In this document: piece after piece, positions 39,196 through 50,209 of the stretch
Layout of the letters: the number at the start of each line of letters is the position of its first letter
Numbering within the stretch: position 1 is the stretch's first letter
Origin: Branchiostoma floridae
Lineage: Eukaryota > Chordata > Leptocardii > Amphioxiformes > Branchiostomatidae
Length of the DNA: 64,000 nucleotides
Assembly (NCBI RefSeq): GCF_000003815.2
Contig: NC_049982.1
Coordinates: 138,086 to 202,085, forward strand
Reading direction: 5' to 3'
Translations under genes and position numbers: made by a program
The notes under the pieces: generated by a model
What the model saw: only the letters and a program-made list of their open reading frames with translations
The model's database searches: none
What the model was told of the DNA's origin: nothing

Positions 39196-41220
39196 TACCA
39201 ACACAGATGAACTTTCAAGTTGGTCTTAAATGTCGTTAACCTTTTCTCTTCCGCCTAACCCCTTAACCAATAAAACTTTGGTTGGTACCAAAAGGCCACT
39301 GCAGGTACCCTGGGTACCGCCCGGATAGTACTTCACTCCGACGTTCATTATGCACCATATACAGTAACTTCTCGCTCCGACTTTTATCATACCCTATATA
39401 CAGTCGCATCTCTGCTATTCCTCTGCTCTTCAGGTACTAGGTAACCTCGACATTTATCTAACGTCTGGAATCGTCCAAATTTTGGACGAGGGCTCTGATT
39501 AGTCCCTACCTATGAACGAATTGAGGAATGGGTTCAAGCGCTCGTTCAAACACTAGAAACGCCCTCGGTCCGCTTGCGGGAGGGCCTGTTGTCGTCGAAC
39601 GAGCGCTCAGGAAGTCATTCCTTAATTCGCTCATTAACTGACATCATCACCACAAGATTTGATGTACAGTTCCCCAAACGGGTAGCAGAAATGAACTACT
39701 ACGCGGATGGTACCAAGGCTATCTATACTGCAGGAGGGGGGGGGGGAAGGTTACGATTTTCACGTCAACAGTCGTCCGATGAAGTAAACCATTGACCCAA
39801 ATGTACAGTCGTCTAACCTTGTTCTGCTAACAACATTTGGGATGGAAACGTGTAACGTTCTGTTTGATATCACCGTCTGACAATTATGATAAACAAGAAC
39901 AGCATAGGAAGTATAAAAATGGGGTATAAAAAAGGCATTTTTTCTCACCCAGGGTTGCCAATTAAGAAATGAAACACAAATTCTGGTGACAATGATTCGG
40001 GTGGTCAGACTAGAAAGCCATTTCATCAACCGTTTGAACCTTTACGTACTTCCAATTTGTCATTCTTGGAAAATGACAGGGCATTAACGTTAGGGTAATC
40101 CATGTAAAATGTATCTGAACAAATAGCAAACCAATTTCCCTTACCTTCGTCAAAAATGACAAATGAGCAATGGAAGACTGTATGCCATTAAGTTAAGGTT
40201 AGATCTGCATAAGCATCATTCTGTATTGTTGAACAAAATAGACAAACACAAATTACGCCTTAAACCTTTCTCAGCGGGAAGAAAGGCAACACCGGAGGAT
40301 TGTATGGTTGGGTCAGAATTGTACCACATGTGTATAGTGTACCTTTATAATCATTTGAGTGTATAGTTTTTAAGGAATTTGTGGATATCAACTAATATCA
40401 TACCATAGTCTACCGCATATGTGTTATGATTATCAGTGTATAACATTGTCACAGAATATATGATACTAAAATTTTCTGTGTACATGTCTACCTTCTTCTT
40501 GTGTCTTTATATCAAAATCTCTTCTAGCTAAAGCAGTAGCCTATATATTACGTGTCCAACAACTATCTTGTTAGGGAGTGTTTTTTTCTTCTTCGGCCAT
40601 TTTCAGATAGTGACAAAGAAAGAAACGAATTGAACGAAGCAAAAAAGGAAGGAAGAAGGAAAGAAAGAAAGACAAAAAGAAAGACAAAAAGAACGAACGA
40701 ACGAAAGAAAAGAAATCTAGAGATGATACAATTGCCTACACATGAATATATATATACTAGTAGATAGATGAGATATTTGAGCAAACTTAAATTCAATGCG
40801 TAGGCAGTAAAAATAGCATGGGAGACAAGATGAAATCACCAAAAATACATATTTATTGATGTTACGAACGGCACATGATACACAAGATAGAGTTACTCAT
40901 TGAAAGCAACTGGATAGTTTGTAAGCTGTCAGACGTTTCAGACAACAACCGAACCGCTGTCTTTCGGCTTGCGACTCTAACTTGCACGGTCACATAGGTC
41001 GTGCGATCACTAACTTCGGGCATATTTGGGGACAGCAATGCATATTCCCTACAAAATTTAGCTGTCTTGCTACACAAAAGGCTTTGGACCCTTGTCGGTG
41101 GTTGGTTCTGTCATAACCTGCCTGAAAATCCTATGGCATCAATATCGCACGACCTAAATGACCGCGCCTTAAGTGGATATCATCAAACCTTCAACGGTGG
41201 CACCCGATGGTTTGCATGCA
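39196..41220. other. Intergenic stretch
   Basis: TACCCTGGGTACC at 39307 resembles the end of the TAGCCTGGGTA elements without a clear partner. GAAAGAAAGAC/GAACGAAC low complexity occurs at 40617-40715. No gene supported. Confidence 0.5.
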
Positions 41221-41415
41221 TGAAAGTGCTGGCTCTACATACACAACTGGCTATTCTATTTCTCAAAACACACATTTTGACAGTTATCAAAACACATTGG
41301 GTAGACAAATAAGTCAAGCAAGTAGTATAATAAGACAAACTTCTCACTTGTACTTGTCCATATCTGCAAAGCTGGTTTTCCGGCCACGGTGGCTGGAGTG
41401 AGGTCCACTTGTAGA

Positions 41416-42633
41416 TCACGAGTGTCGCGCCCTTTCACGTGTACTCACGAATCCCAAAAGGACTACTGGAGCTGGTTGTTCTGCTTGTTCTCGGGTAAAC
41501 TTCGCGAAACAGTTCAAACATCCACGGTAAGGACCAGTGAGTTGTTGCCAGATCGCGTTTCTCAGGTCAGCCATGCGGATTATGCTGGCCAATGGGTTGA
41601 GCGCCGAGTTCAACGTCATCAGGAAAAGTACAAAGCCTGCAAAAATTGAAGGTGAGCACACATCCCTGTTCCAGAAGCAGATTTGACCAAGCGGGATAGC
41701 TGCAAAAGCCAGCAGCCAGAGAACGAATGCCAACGTCACAAGGATTATTACTGTTTTTGCTTTCCTTGCGCTGGAGTCGAATTTTCTTTGGGTTTCGTCT
41801 TGTGCATCGCGGCCTGCCCTTTCTCCAGTCCTTCCAAGGTTCTCTCTTTCTCTAGGTTGAGCCCATTGGGTCCTACCTCCTCGGAACTGTCGCAGTCTCG
41901 TCTTTTGACGTTGTTTGATCCTTACCAACACGCTGATGTTTGTGAACATTAAGATAAATCCTAGGGACGCAATGATGGAAGCTACCAAAATGACATAGCC
42001 CATGGCCAAGGGGAGTAAGTTAAGGCAGTTTCCTTTGGTGAAGGATTCATCATGCATACAATTCCAACCCATAGAAGCTGAAAAGACGACCAACGACATT
42101 GTGATCCATGAACATACAATTGCTACACATGCATTACGCTTAGCTTGTGAAGCGTTTGTGTGGAAAATAATAGGGTACCTCACAGCCATGTAACAATCTA
42201 CTGATAACAAAGTTAGAGCTGATGCCGACATTATCTGGGTAAACAACATACAGACAAAAACGTTTAACCCAGCAACTACCCCGTAGCGACTCAACTGACC
42301 AAAAGCTACAGAAATAAGTAGCACGCCTGGCAAAAGGTCTGACATGGCGAGATTTGCTATGTACATATACATGGCCTTGTGGAGCTTTCGTGTTCCGATA
42401 ATGCCTAAAAGAACCACAAGATTGGCTAAGATGATGAAGACTCCAAAGACTCCATACATGTTCGGAGACCACCCATTACTTGATGACAAATATGTGTCAT
42501 ATGAGGAGCAAGTCTCACTGGCCTCACTGTAGGACGCGTTCGTCCATCGGAGGTACCAGAGGTAACAGTGAATCATATTGTCAAACGTCGGTGCTTTGGG
42601 AAACTGTAGAAGGGTAGAACTGTTGTCGAACAT
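41416..42633 (-). CDS. Class A GPCR copy 2, S1P/LPA/cannabinoid-like, uninterrupted
   Basis: A single frame of 405 codons gives a seven-helix plasma-membrane receptor. Seen: N-terminal sequons (NSS, NAS); TM1 VFIILANLVVLLGII; TM2 YMYIANLAMSDLLPG; TM3 [21 protein letters not shown]4; ECL2 with two Cys (GWNC and GNC) as in lipid receptors of this group; TM5; a basic, Gln/Arg-rich loop; TM6 ending in a Pro; TM7 [12 protein letters not shown]; and a Cys-containing juxtamembrane helix ([10 protein letters not shown]) that could be palmitoylated. DRY reads DCY and NPxxY reads NPLAS. The start at 42633 is the first Met after a 39-bp repeat array whose frame is broken by a TAG and a shift, so the repeat tail may have been lost. 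Its flanks are duplicated around copy 1. The ligand is unknown. Confidence 0.85.
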   Translation of the reverse strand: MFDNSSTLLQFPKAPTFDNMIHCYLWYLRWTNASYSEASETCSSYDTYLSSSNGWSPNMYGVFGVFIILANLVVLLGIIGTRKLHKAMYMYIANLAMSDLLPGVLLISVAFGQLSRYGVVAGLNVFVCMLFTQIMSASALTLLSVDCYMAVRYPIIFHTNASQAKRNACVAIVCSWITMSLVVFSASMGWNCMHDESFTKGNCLNLLPLAMGYVILVASIIASLGFILMFTNISVLVRIKQRQKTRLRQFRGGRTQWAQPRERENLGRTGERAGRDAQDETQRKFDSSARKAKTVIILVTLAFVLWLLAFAAIPLGQICFWNRDVCSPSIFAGFVLFLMTLNSALNPLASIIRMADLRNAIWQQLTGPYRGCLNCFAKFTREQAEQPAPVVLLGFVSTRERARHS

Positions 42634-42642
42634 GTCGGGAAA

Positions 42643-42985
42643 ATGAAGAGGATCGAGCTGTTGTTAAATACGTCAGGAAACTATATAGGGTCCGAGCTGT
42701 TGTTGAACACGTCAGGAAACTGTAGAGGGTCCGAGCTGTTGTTGAACACGTCAGGAAACTGTACAGGGTCCGAGCTGTTGTTGAAGTTGTTGAAAAACTG
42801 TACAGGGTCCGAGCTGTTGTTGAAGATGTCGGAAAACTGTAGAGGGTCTGAACTGTTGTTGAACACGTCGGGAAACTGTAGAGGGTCCGAGCTGTTGTTG
42901 AACATGTCGGGAAACTGTAGAGGGTCCGAGCTGTTGTTGAACACGTCGAGAAACTGTAGAGGGTCCGAGCTGTTGTTCAATATAT
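42643..42985 (-). repeat. 39-bp coding minisatellite upstream of GPCR copy 2
   Basis: About nine 39-bp units, each translating on the - strand as a variant of [13 protein letters not shown] with an N-S-S sequon. The array is open for about 100 codons, then meets TAG near 42678, and a frame change separates it from the Met at 42633. It looks like the receptor N-tail seen in copy 1 but is out of register with the current ORF. Confidence 0.85.
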
Positions 42986-42999
42986 TCAGCTGATCAGTT

Positions 43000-44150
43000 C
43001 TTGGTGATGCAAAGTGATGTCCGGCTGAGGTCTGTGTTGATGGACACTGTCTGAAGCCCCGAATGTAACAGACAGAGAAATGTTGAACAAGGCTGAACGC
43101 TGCGAATTTATAGCACGACCGTGAACACAGGAGCAGCTGTCTTTGAAATCCCCGGTCTTTACAACATTAAAACCTATCGTTCTCTTTAAGTCGATGATAC
43201 TACATGTCCGGCAACTTCGGAATTCTCACGATATTACGTGTAATTCTAATGTACTTCAAAGTAGATAATGCTATCTGATGTACGGCTGTCTTGACTCCTG
43301 TCCTAGCAGCGATGCTCTTTTCAATTCTGAACATTCTGGACGATCTGTAATTTCCGACCGAACTGTTCTATAAGACTCACTGTAATCAAGATCAGTGTTG
43401 GCAGTCAACAACTCTGTTTGCACAATGTAGAAGATCTGATATAAGTAGTTCGAATTAGCTTTTAAAATAGTTAACTCTCTCTATAAATGTTGCCCTCCTG
43501 CCTACAACTTATCAGCCTTCTAAACAAATGTCCACCACTATCTCCGTGTACAATTATTTCCTACTTCTTAGTTCATTGCCTTGAAGTGGTCTAATGACCT
43601 TGCTTCGGAAATCTCGTTTGAAAAAACACTGGTAGTAAAGCTGTGCAATTCAGCCACCCCTCCCGACTGCTTTCATTCTGTGACATTTTTTAGTATTATT
43701 TGTGGAGTAAATAAACCAGTCTACTTACTAATTTATTCTCTCATACTTCTGAACCTAAGAGTTTGAAAGTTGCATGCTAATAACGACGGGTGGTTAGTTT
43801 GAATGACGGCAATGCTACAAATCCTTGAATGAAAGTGCTTCAAACACGAAAGTCGTAGATTAAAACTATGAAGGCTGCAGCTGCCTCTGAGATCAAAATC
43901 TGTTCATGTTCTTCCTATGGGTAGATTAAACAAACAACTGCAGCTGCCGAATCGGATCAGTCATAATGTACAATATACTTAAACATGTAATCCTTGCGCA
44001 CTTAAGCTGATGAGGAATCCTGAAATGCAGCTGTCATTGAACATTTGTCTGTCATTACACAAATCTCATGATCCGACTCTCTAACACCATGTTAGTTGAG
44101 CTGGACAGAGAGGCGGTAAGCTAGATTAATGGCATTGTGTTCCATTCTTT
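43000..44150 (-). repeat. Duplicated 5' flank of GPCR copy 2
   Basis: Counterpart of 26011-26800, likely containing the promoter and 5' untranslated region of GPCR copy 2. It holds several small open frames that show no recognisable domain. No TATA box could be assigned with confidence. Confidence 0.45.
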
Positions 44151-44449
44151 AAAGAGGAAATGTACCGTGTCTTTTTTATTGAAGAATACATGGAATAATC
44201 GGATAGAAATGTAACGTGTTTCGCAGGAGCCTGGGCAGGAAAAGCAGATTGCGTTACTTGCCAACTTGGGCTGCAGTCGTTTTCACGATTTCTGGTTGTC
44301 ACGATTTTTCGACCCTGACTTGTTCGGAGACAACGTAGCGATAAGGATCATCCACCTGTGCCCTGAGACTTTCTGTAACGTTTCTCCTATTATTAAATCA
44401 AGCGCTTTATCAAGAGAAAAAAAACTCAGTCAATTGAACAACTTAAGCT

Positions 44450-44726
44450 AAGGCCACAACCCGCCGTACGTGCAATTTGTCCGTACGATTTTTAGGGAGG
44501 CCACGTCCACCACGTATTTCTGAAAATGTTCAGGCTGTACAGGGCAGGCGCGTACGGGGGGCACACAAAGTTTTGCATGCACGTAAAGTTCTACGGCGTG
44601 TCTGTGTGCTCCAAAATCCGTCGGATTCCCTACGTGTTCGTACGGAGGCGGTACTTCCCAAACGGATCGCCTACGTTTTGGCACGTAGACAGCACGTATT
44701 TGCACGTACGGCGGGTTGTGCCCTTA
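44450..44726. mobile_element. MITE with AAGGCCACAACCCGCCGTAC ends
   Basis: The left AAGGCCACAACCCGCCGTAC and right GTACGGCGGGTTGTGCCCTT form an inverted pair of about 25 bp. The interior is rich in TACGT motifs. The short frames inside are not genes. Confidence 0.88.
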
Positions 44727-45107
44727 TTAGCTTTACGTACATCGCCACACAACACAAATAATACAGCAAGGAGACAACGCAGTATCGTTACATTTACTGA
44801 ACCTCACATGAAAAGATTTTACAATCATGTCCAACCATGACCTAAAAACTGTGTAATGTTTACACATATACACAACAGACAGAATGCCAAACAATTCTGA
44901 CTAGTACTTGGCACATACGTATACGTTTACATGCGATGACTATGTCAATTGACATGTGCCTTCAACATTAGCTACGGGGGCAGTTCTATAAAGATTACCC
45001 TAACCCAACGAGGTAAAAATAGCACATGATATTGTATAAAATCGTAATTTGTGCAGATTAGTCATCCAGGAAATTGAATATCAGAAGTTGAATCAATATT
45101 CACTTTT
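44727..45107. other. Intergenic stretch, no feature
   Basis: Nothing supported. Confidence 0.45.
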
Positions 45108-45275
45108 GGATACTACAATATTTACTCAGACGTTTTAGACAGCATCCACTGTCTTTCATCAGTGAAATGAAAAATGAATTGCATTTTTATTAAAAAAATG
45201 ATTTTTTTTGCATTTCACTGATGGAAGACTTTCGATTCTGTCTGAAACGTCTAAATAAATATCGTATCCAGCAGT
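45108..45275. mobile_element. Small foldback element
   Basis: GGATACTACAATATTTACTC...CATCAGTGAAATG pairs with CATTTCACTGATGG...AATAAATATCGTATCC around an A/T-rich centre. Confidence 0.75.
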
Positions 45276-45484
45276 AAAGATTGATGACTTCTATGATATT
45301 GTATAAAGTAAAAATAATCATCATGTCTTTTGGAGCAATATGCCTATTTTCATTTCTGAATCCTAAGTTTTTCCTCTACACGTCTGTAAGGATGGAAACT
45401 GGTGTGAGATGATTTAGAGTTCAAAAACGAAAAGCGAACGTGACCTATAGGAATACGCAATGATTCATGTGCGGTTTCATCCTC

Positions 45485-46005
45485 CTACAAGAATGGGTTG
45501 GGGCATCCTCCTACGCAGGGACATCCAACAGTGAAACCGCCTGTCTGGATGTACCCTGCTCTTTCAACCATCACCCTTATAATTAGTTCCTGATCACCCT
45601 GCTTATAAATATTAATGACCTTACCCTCATGTATGCGAGACCCCTTTTGACAACTGAAAGGCCTATTCTCTGATTGGCTGACAGCTGGTTCGGGGGGGGG
45701 GGGGTCGTCCACAAGAAGAAGAACTTTATTGCTCGACATTTGTACATGGTACAAAGTATGGCAACGACTGTTACACAAAGTACAAAATAGGTGTAGAGAA
45801 TAAGACTTGATATCCTAATTAACGTAACAAGAAGGGCTAACACATTAGTCTTTGATATAGTGTTACAATCGAGTTGGGCTATACATGAGATTCATTACTC
45901 TTTCTAATAGCAAAGCAGTAAAAGTAAGAATGACGGTTGAAAGAGCAGGGTACATCCAGGCGGTTTCGCTGTTGGATGTCCCTGCATAGGAGGATGGGTT
46001 GGGGA
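45485..46005. mobile_element. Inverted-repeat block around an L2-like 3' tail
   Basis: CATCCTCCTACGCAGGGACA...TGTACCCTGCTCTTTCAACC (45508-45571) is inverted at 45925-46003. The interior holds a G-run (45693-45704) and, at about 45715-45860 on the - strand, a CAATAAAGTTCTTCTTCTT terminus typical of non-LTR 3' ends. Confidence 0.75.
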
Positions 46006-47041
46006 AAATATTTGTCAAGAAGCCCTTGCGCCTTCCTGCAAAACAAATTGCACAGCAGTATGTGACATTGGCACAAATATGAAACGCTGAGATGGCAAAA
46101 CTGCAGAATGATACAAATTGCCGAGGGTTGTAAGTGCAAATAAATCTCTCTATTCGAATGTAAGTTCATCTGTTACGGTAATCTGCATTATGATACAATC
46201 TTACACTTTTATTTATTTATTTATTCATTTGGATTCTCCACACTGGAGGGTATGGCGTAACAGGTGTCAAAAACTTTAAATCCGTGCACAAAATAAAGCG
46301 CTTACCAACAAGCTTTTGATCAGTCCTCTGATCTTTTTCAAGTTAAAATAACTCAAAGCCTTATAATGTTACATATCCATAGTGGAATTGTGACGTCAGC
46401 AATGGGTCAAAGGTGCTTGGAAGTCGGTATCGGCCCCCGTTTTCTATTGCTGACGTCATACTTCTGGTCTGGGTGTGTGACTTAGGCTTTGGGTCATTTC
46501 AACTCGAAAAGGATCAGGATTTATAGTGTAGTGATTTGTACCAGGGTTTATAGTGTAAAATTGTATTATAAATTCATCTATTACATTTTTAATAATATTT
46601 TATCTCCAGTTTACCATTATATTTTACAATCTGAGCTGCTTGCCTAAAAAAGCATTACTACACTTTGTCGTCCGGGAGGAATACAACATGTTGGTGGTTT
46701 TCCTTACATAATGGGAAAGGTTTGGTACATTATACAAGGCAAGATTACATAGGAATGGTTTGAAGTAGCGTGTTAAAGATTTTTCAAACTAGGACGATGT
46801 ACACTTCTACCAGGTAATCTAGAAGAATGTTTTACTGTTTCAAACACGCATGCAGTGATGGACTATTAAGGCTTTTGAAGGTAGATTTTTTCCCAAGCTG
46901 ATGATTTGTATATTATATTATATTATATGTGTTCTTCTATTTTTTGCTGAAGTGTTATTAATCTGGTTCTGACTTTTTTGACATTTTTATACCCTACAAT
47001 TTGTCCATGGGCTTATATATAGCCAATGTAAGGCACAATCT
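46006..47041. other. Intergenic stretch, no feature
   Basis: TATTTATTTATTTATTCATT at 46209. No gene supported. Confidence 0.45.
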
Positions 47042-47400
47042 AGACACAGTTTTTACCGATATCTGTGGAGGTGTCGGGAGGGATCTGGAACGTAGGGGGT
47101 GGGACACCCGTGGCGCTTGCAGTCATAAACACATCGCGCGATTTTCAAAATTGCTTTATATGCTGGTTATATGCTAATGAACCCTCCCGAATTCGGGACG
47201 CATCTACACGCGCGCGGAAGCTGTCGGGGACCCCTGCTAAGCTATCGGGGACCCCTGCTAAGCTATCGTACGAATGGTCCGGACCTTTCGGGAGAAATTT
47301 TCCCGATATCGTAATGGCGATATTGCAGTTCCATCTAGACGATGAAAAAAGCTGTCGGCGAGAGGTTGTAGGCTCGTCGATATCGGGAAAAACTGTGTGT
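47042..47400. mobile_element. 359-bp MITE with ACACAGTTTTT ends
   Basis: ACACAGTTTTTACCGATATC at the left pairs with GATATCGGGAAAAACTGTGT at the right. A 21-bp direct repeat (GGGGACCCCTGCTAAGCTAT) is inside. The 144-codon frame over it has no recognisable domain. Confidence 0.8.
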
Positions 47401-50115
47401 AGATCGTGCCTAAGTAACTTTAAGTATTTCTTATTGTTTGCACTTGTATGTCTTAATTTTTTGGAAAAAACGGGACCCTGTAGTCCAAAAGATGGTTAGT
47501 TAATAGAAGATATAACTTGTTTTACATATTGCAATACCTGGGTAACATTTATCTACAACATATACTACAATATACAAGATATTTCACACAGACTAAAACC
47601 AACATTTCTTACGGAAAAAAGTAAAGCTCTGAAACAAAGATTTTCTACCGCTCTGTACAACAACAACAACAATGGCACATTACTTACACCCCTGTGACAT
47701 CATGACAACTTGTGCACATGTACTGATGACATCATTACATTTTACTGTGTATATCCTTGTCAACAATATTGCACCTCATTGTAGTACATGTACCATTTAG
47801 GATACAAGCTACAAATACCCTGAAAAAATGACACATTTCATATCATAGCACACTATACTTTCTATAAGATACCCTTAACTTTATACCCGACATCTTTGAT
47901 AAATAGGAATAATTCACATATTTACATCTTTCTTCTAATAAATTTGAAAGGTCTCCTCTGTTTTAAGACTCACAGTGTATTTCACACATGGCACCAGTTC
48001 TATGAGCTGAAGTGACTCAAAGAGCTTTTGTCGAGCAACGAAGGGCAGTTATACCAGCTTTACAGATACAGAAGCTGATGCGTCACGCTGATAAGCTGTC
48101 ATACCGGCTATACAGATACAGAATCTGGTGTGTTGCGCTGATAGGCTAAAGGGTGGTTATACTGGCTAGTATACATACAGTTTGAGAACAGCCCATCTAA
48201 AATGCCAGCGTACTGTGTTATTGTCCTGATCTTGAGCCCTCACATACAATATAATGTAGGTAAAACCATTGATGAAAACCATTAAGAATAAGAGCACTGG
48301 AAACAGTTGAGTTATTGCTACAGGTTTTCCATTTACTGGTAATATCATACATATCAAATACCGATGTACGGATCTACGTCTCCAAAGTAGTAGGGCATAG
48401 CCAACCAACAACGATTTCTGAAAATTGAAAGCAGTAGATTGCTTATTTTGAAAACAACCCAACCTTCAAATAAAATCAGCTTGAGATAAAGATAAAACTG
48501 GATAAAAGCAAGTACAAATAAATAATGCATCAAATTCTAGTTCTTATACAATGACCTGTCCATACTGTACTAAGTCCACAAATGGAAATGTACCTTGTAT
48601 AAGCCGGTTTCCAATTAGCTCCTAAAATTTTAACTATTAGCACTGGATGCACTAATTTTCCATAACAGAGAATGTATCAATGGAATTTTAAAACTTCATT
48701 CTATTCACAATATGCTTTAGGCAAATCTTGAATTACAAAATGTATTACTGGATGAAACACCCCTAACTGTTGAATATCAAACTATCCAGTGGATTGTATT
48801 GCTATCTTGTTCTTCACTTGGTATGTTTTCTGAATGCTACAATCTTTATATTTTTACTTTAAGTTAATAGTCACTTCTTTGGTCCTGAATAATAATCAAT
48901 AAATATTGTCCAACAAATAATATAAGAACAACATTTTACTGTGTGAATGAAAAAGTAAAGGTTTAAAATCAAATAAAGCTGAAATTCTTTTCCCAATGTG
49001 GGAGTCAAACTTTCCTGTGACCAGAGTTTGATCACCTGAATAGAAACATTGCACAGAATGCCACAAAAAGTGTACAGAAACAAGCTGTTCTGTATGTCTG
49101 CCTTGAGAGTAAAATCCCTGATCACTTGTTGGATCAGTCCAAGAAACCACAATGACGATTATTTACTAGTAGTTTGTGTCTGGCTGGAACAAACCTACTT
49201 ACAACTGTTTTGAATATTGAAAAATGTTAAGTCTTTAGTATCGTTTTTATATTAATTAATCAGTGGTCATTGACCGATAAAACATTTCATACCAAAACTG
49301 GTCTGTGAGAAGAGAACATGACATATGATGTCACTCACCTACGAGAAGTTTCGGAAGCTGTCTTAAGTTTGAGTCATCACTAAGTCCTGAACATCTTTTC
49401 TTCCCTTTCCATCAAATGTTTGTCTAAAAGCCTGGCTGTCTCCAGAATTTATTCCTCCGTCCTGGGATGGAAATTTGCTTTTACAAAGAGAGAAAATTTT
49501 TTACCCAGTCTGTCCAAAAATGTTACCTTAATGATGACAAGAAAAGATATCTTTGCAAGATTAAAATGACAGATTTAACAACGAAAATTAAAAGCAAGGT
49601 CTTACAAATTTCAGCTGGATAAAATCTAGACTTTCCTATTGTGGACAAGCCTTTTAAACATTCCAAAGTATATGATAGAAAATTATTGCTCTTGACCCTC
49701 ATTCCACCCCCCCCAATCCCAAAATTTTGTGGGAAGGACAAAGATCTAAACCTGGAGACAGTCTTGTCTAAAAGCCTGGAAGTCATTCGTTCATACAATC
49801 GGACCAGTCTTAGTAGTCTTCTAAAGTCTGTTCACATGGTCAGCATCTACAGGTGACGTCTCTACAACCGTCAAGTCACACAAAACATTCACCAATCACA
49901 GCCACATCTAGTTGCCCGGGGCGACAGCATCTACCAATCACCACTTAGAGACTGCCTCCGCCTTCCAGTCCAATCACCGGAAAGAATCACCACGGACCTA
50001 GTACATCAATCAATGGGTTGCCATGACAACTTGTTTCTGGCCTCTAAAGTTGCCAAGGTCACATACACGTACAACCTTGAGAAGTGTGGTCCTCGCAAAA
50101 GTCATGGAGTGACCT
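47401..50115. other. Region 3' of the PTPRR-like gene
   Basis: It likely includes its 3' untranslated region at the right end. 48040-48180 repeats a CR1-like tail motif (TACCGGCTATACAGATACAG). No other gene seen. Confidence 0.45.
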
Positions 50116-50209
50116 TCAGTCGACCCCCTCAGAGGGTAGGGTTTTCTCGAACTGGCACAGAGCGTAGTGGATGAACTCGTACTGCTCATTGGTCTGGACC
50201 ATTCCTCCT
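50116..50209 (-). CDS. PTPRR: PTPRR-like last exon with Q-loop and stop
   Basis: 94 nt, phase 2 in, ending in [21 protein letters not shown] carries the Gln of the Q-loop. It ends 16 residues after the final helix, as in PTPRR. The 3' untranslated region runs left. No confident poly(A) signal could be fixed (an AATAAATTC on the - strand near 49450 is one candidate). Confidence 0.93.

Noticed and set aside
40552-40796. Lys/Arg-rich small gene
   Set aside because: GAAAG and GAACG simple-repeat translation.
41389-42193. Open frames on the + strand opposite GPCR copy 2
   Set aside because: Same reason: antisense of a well-supported receptor frame.
42643-42993. + strand frame of ELLLNTSGNCRGS repeats
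   Set aside because: Antisense reading of the 39-bp minisatellite; the - strand reading is homologous to the in-frame tail of GPCR copy 1.
44477-44840. Arg/Val-rich open frames
   Set aside because: They read through the TACGT-rich MITE at 44450-44726.
47065-47499. 144-codon gene
   Set aside because: It overlaps an inverted-repeat element, has no domain, and includes a direct repeat.
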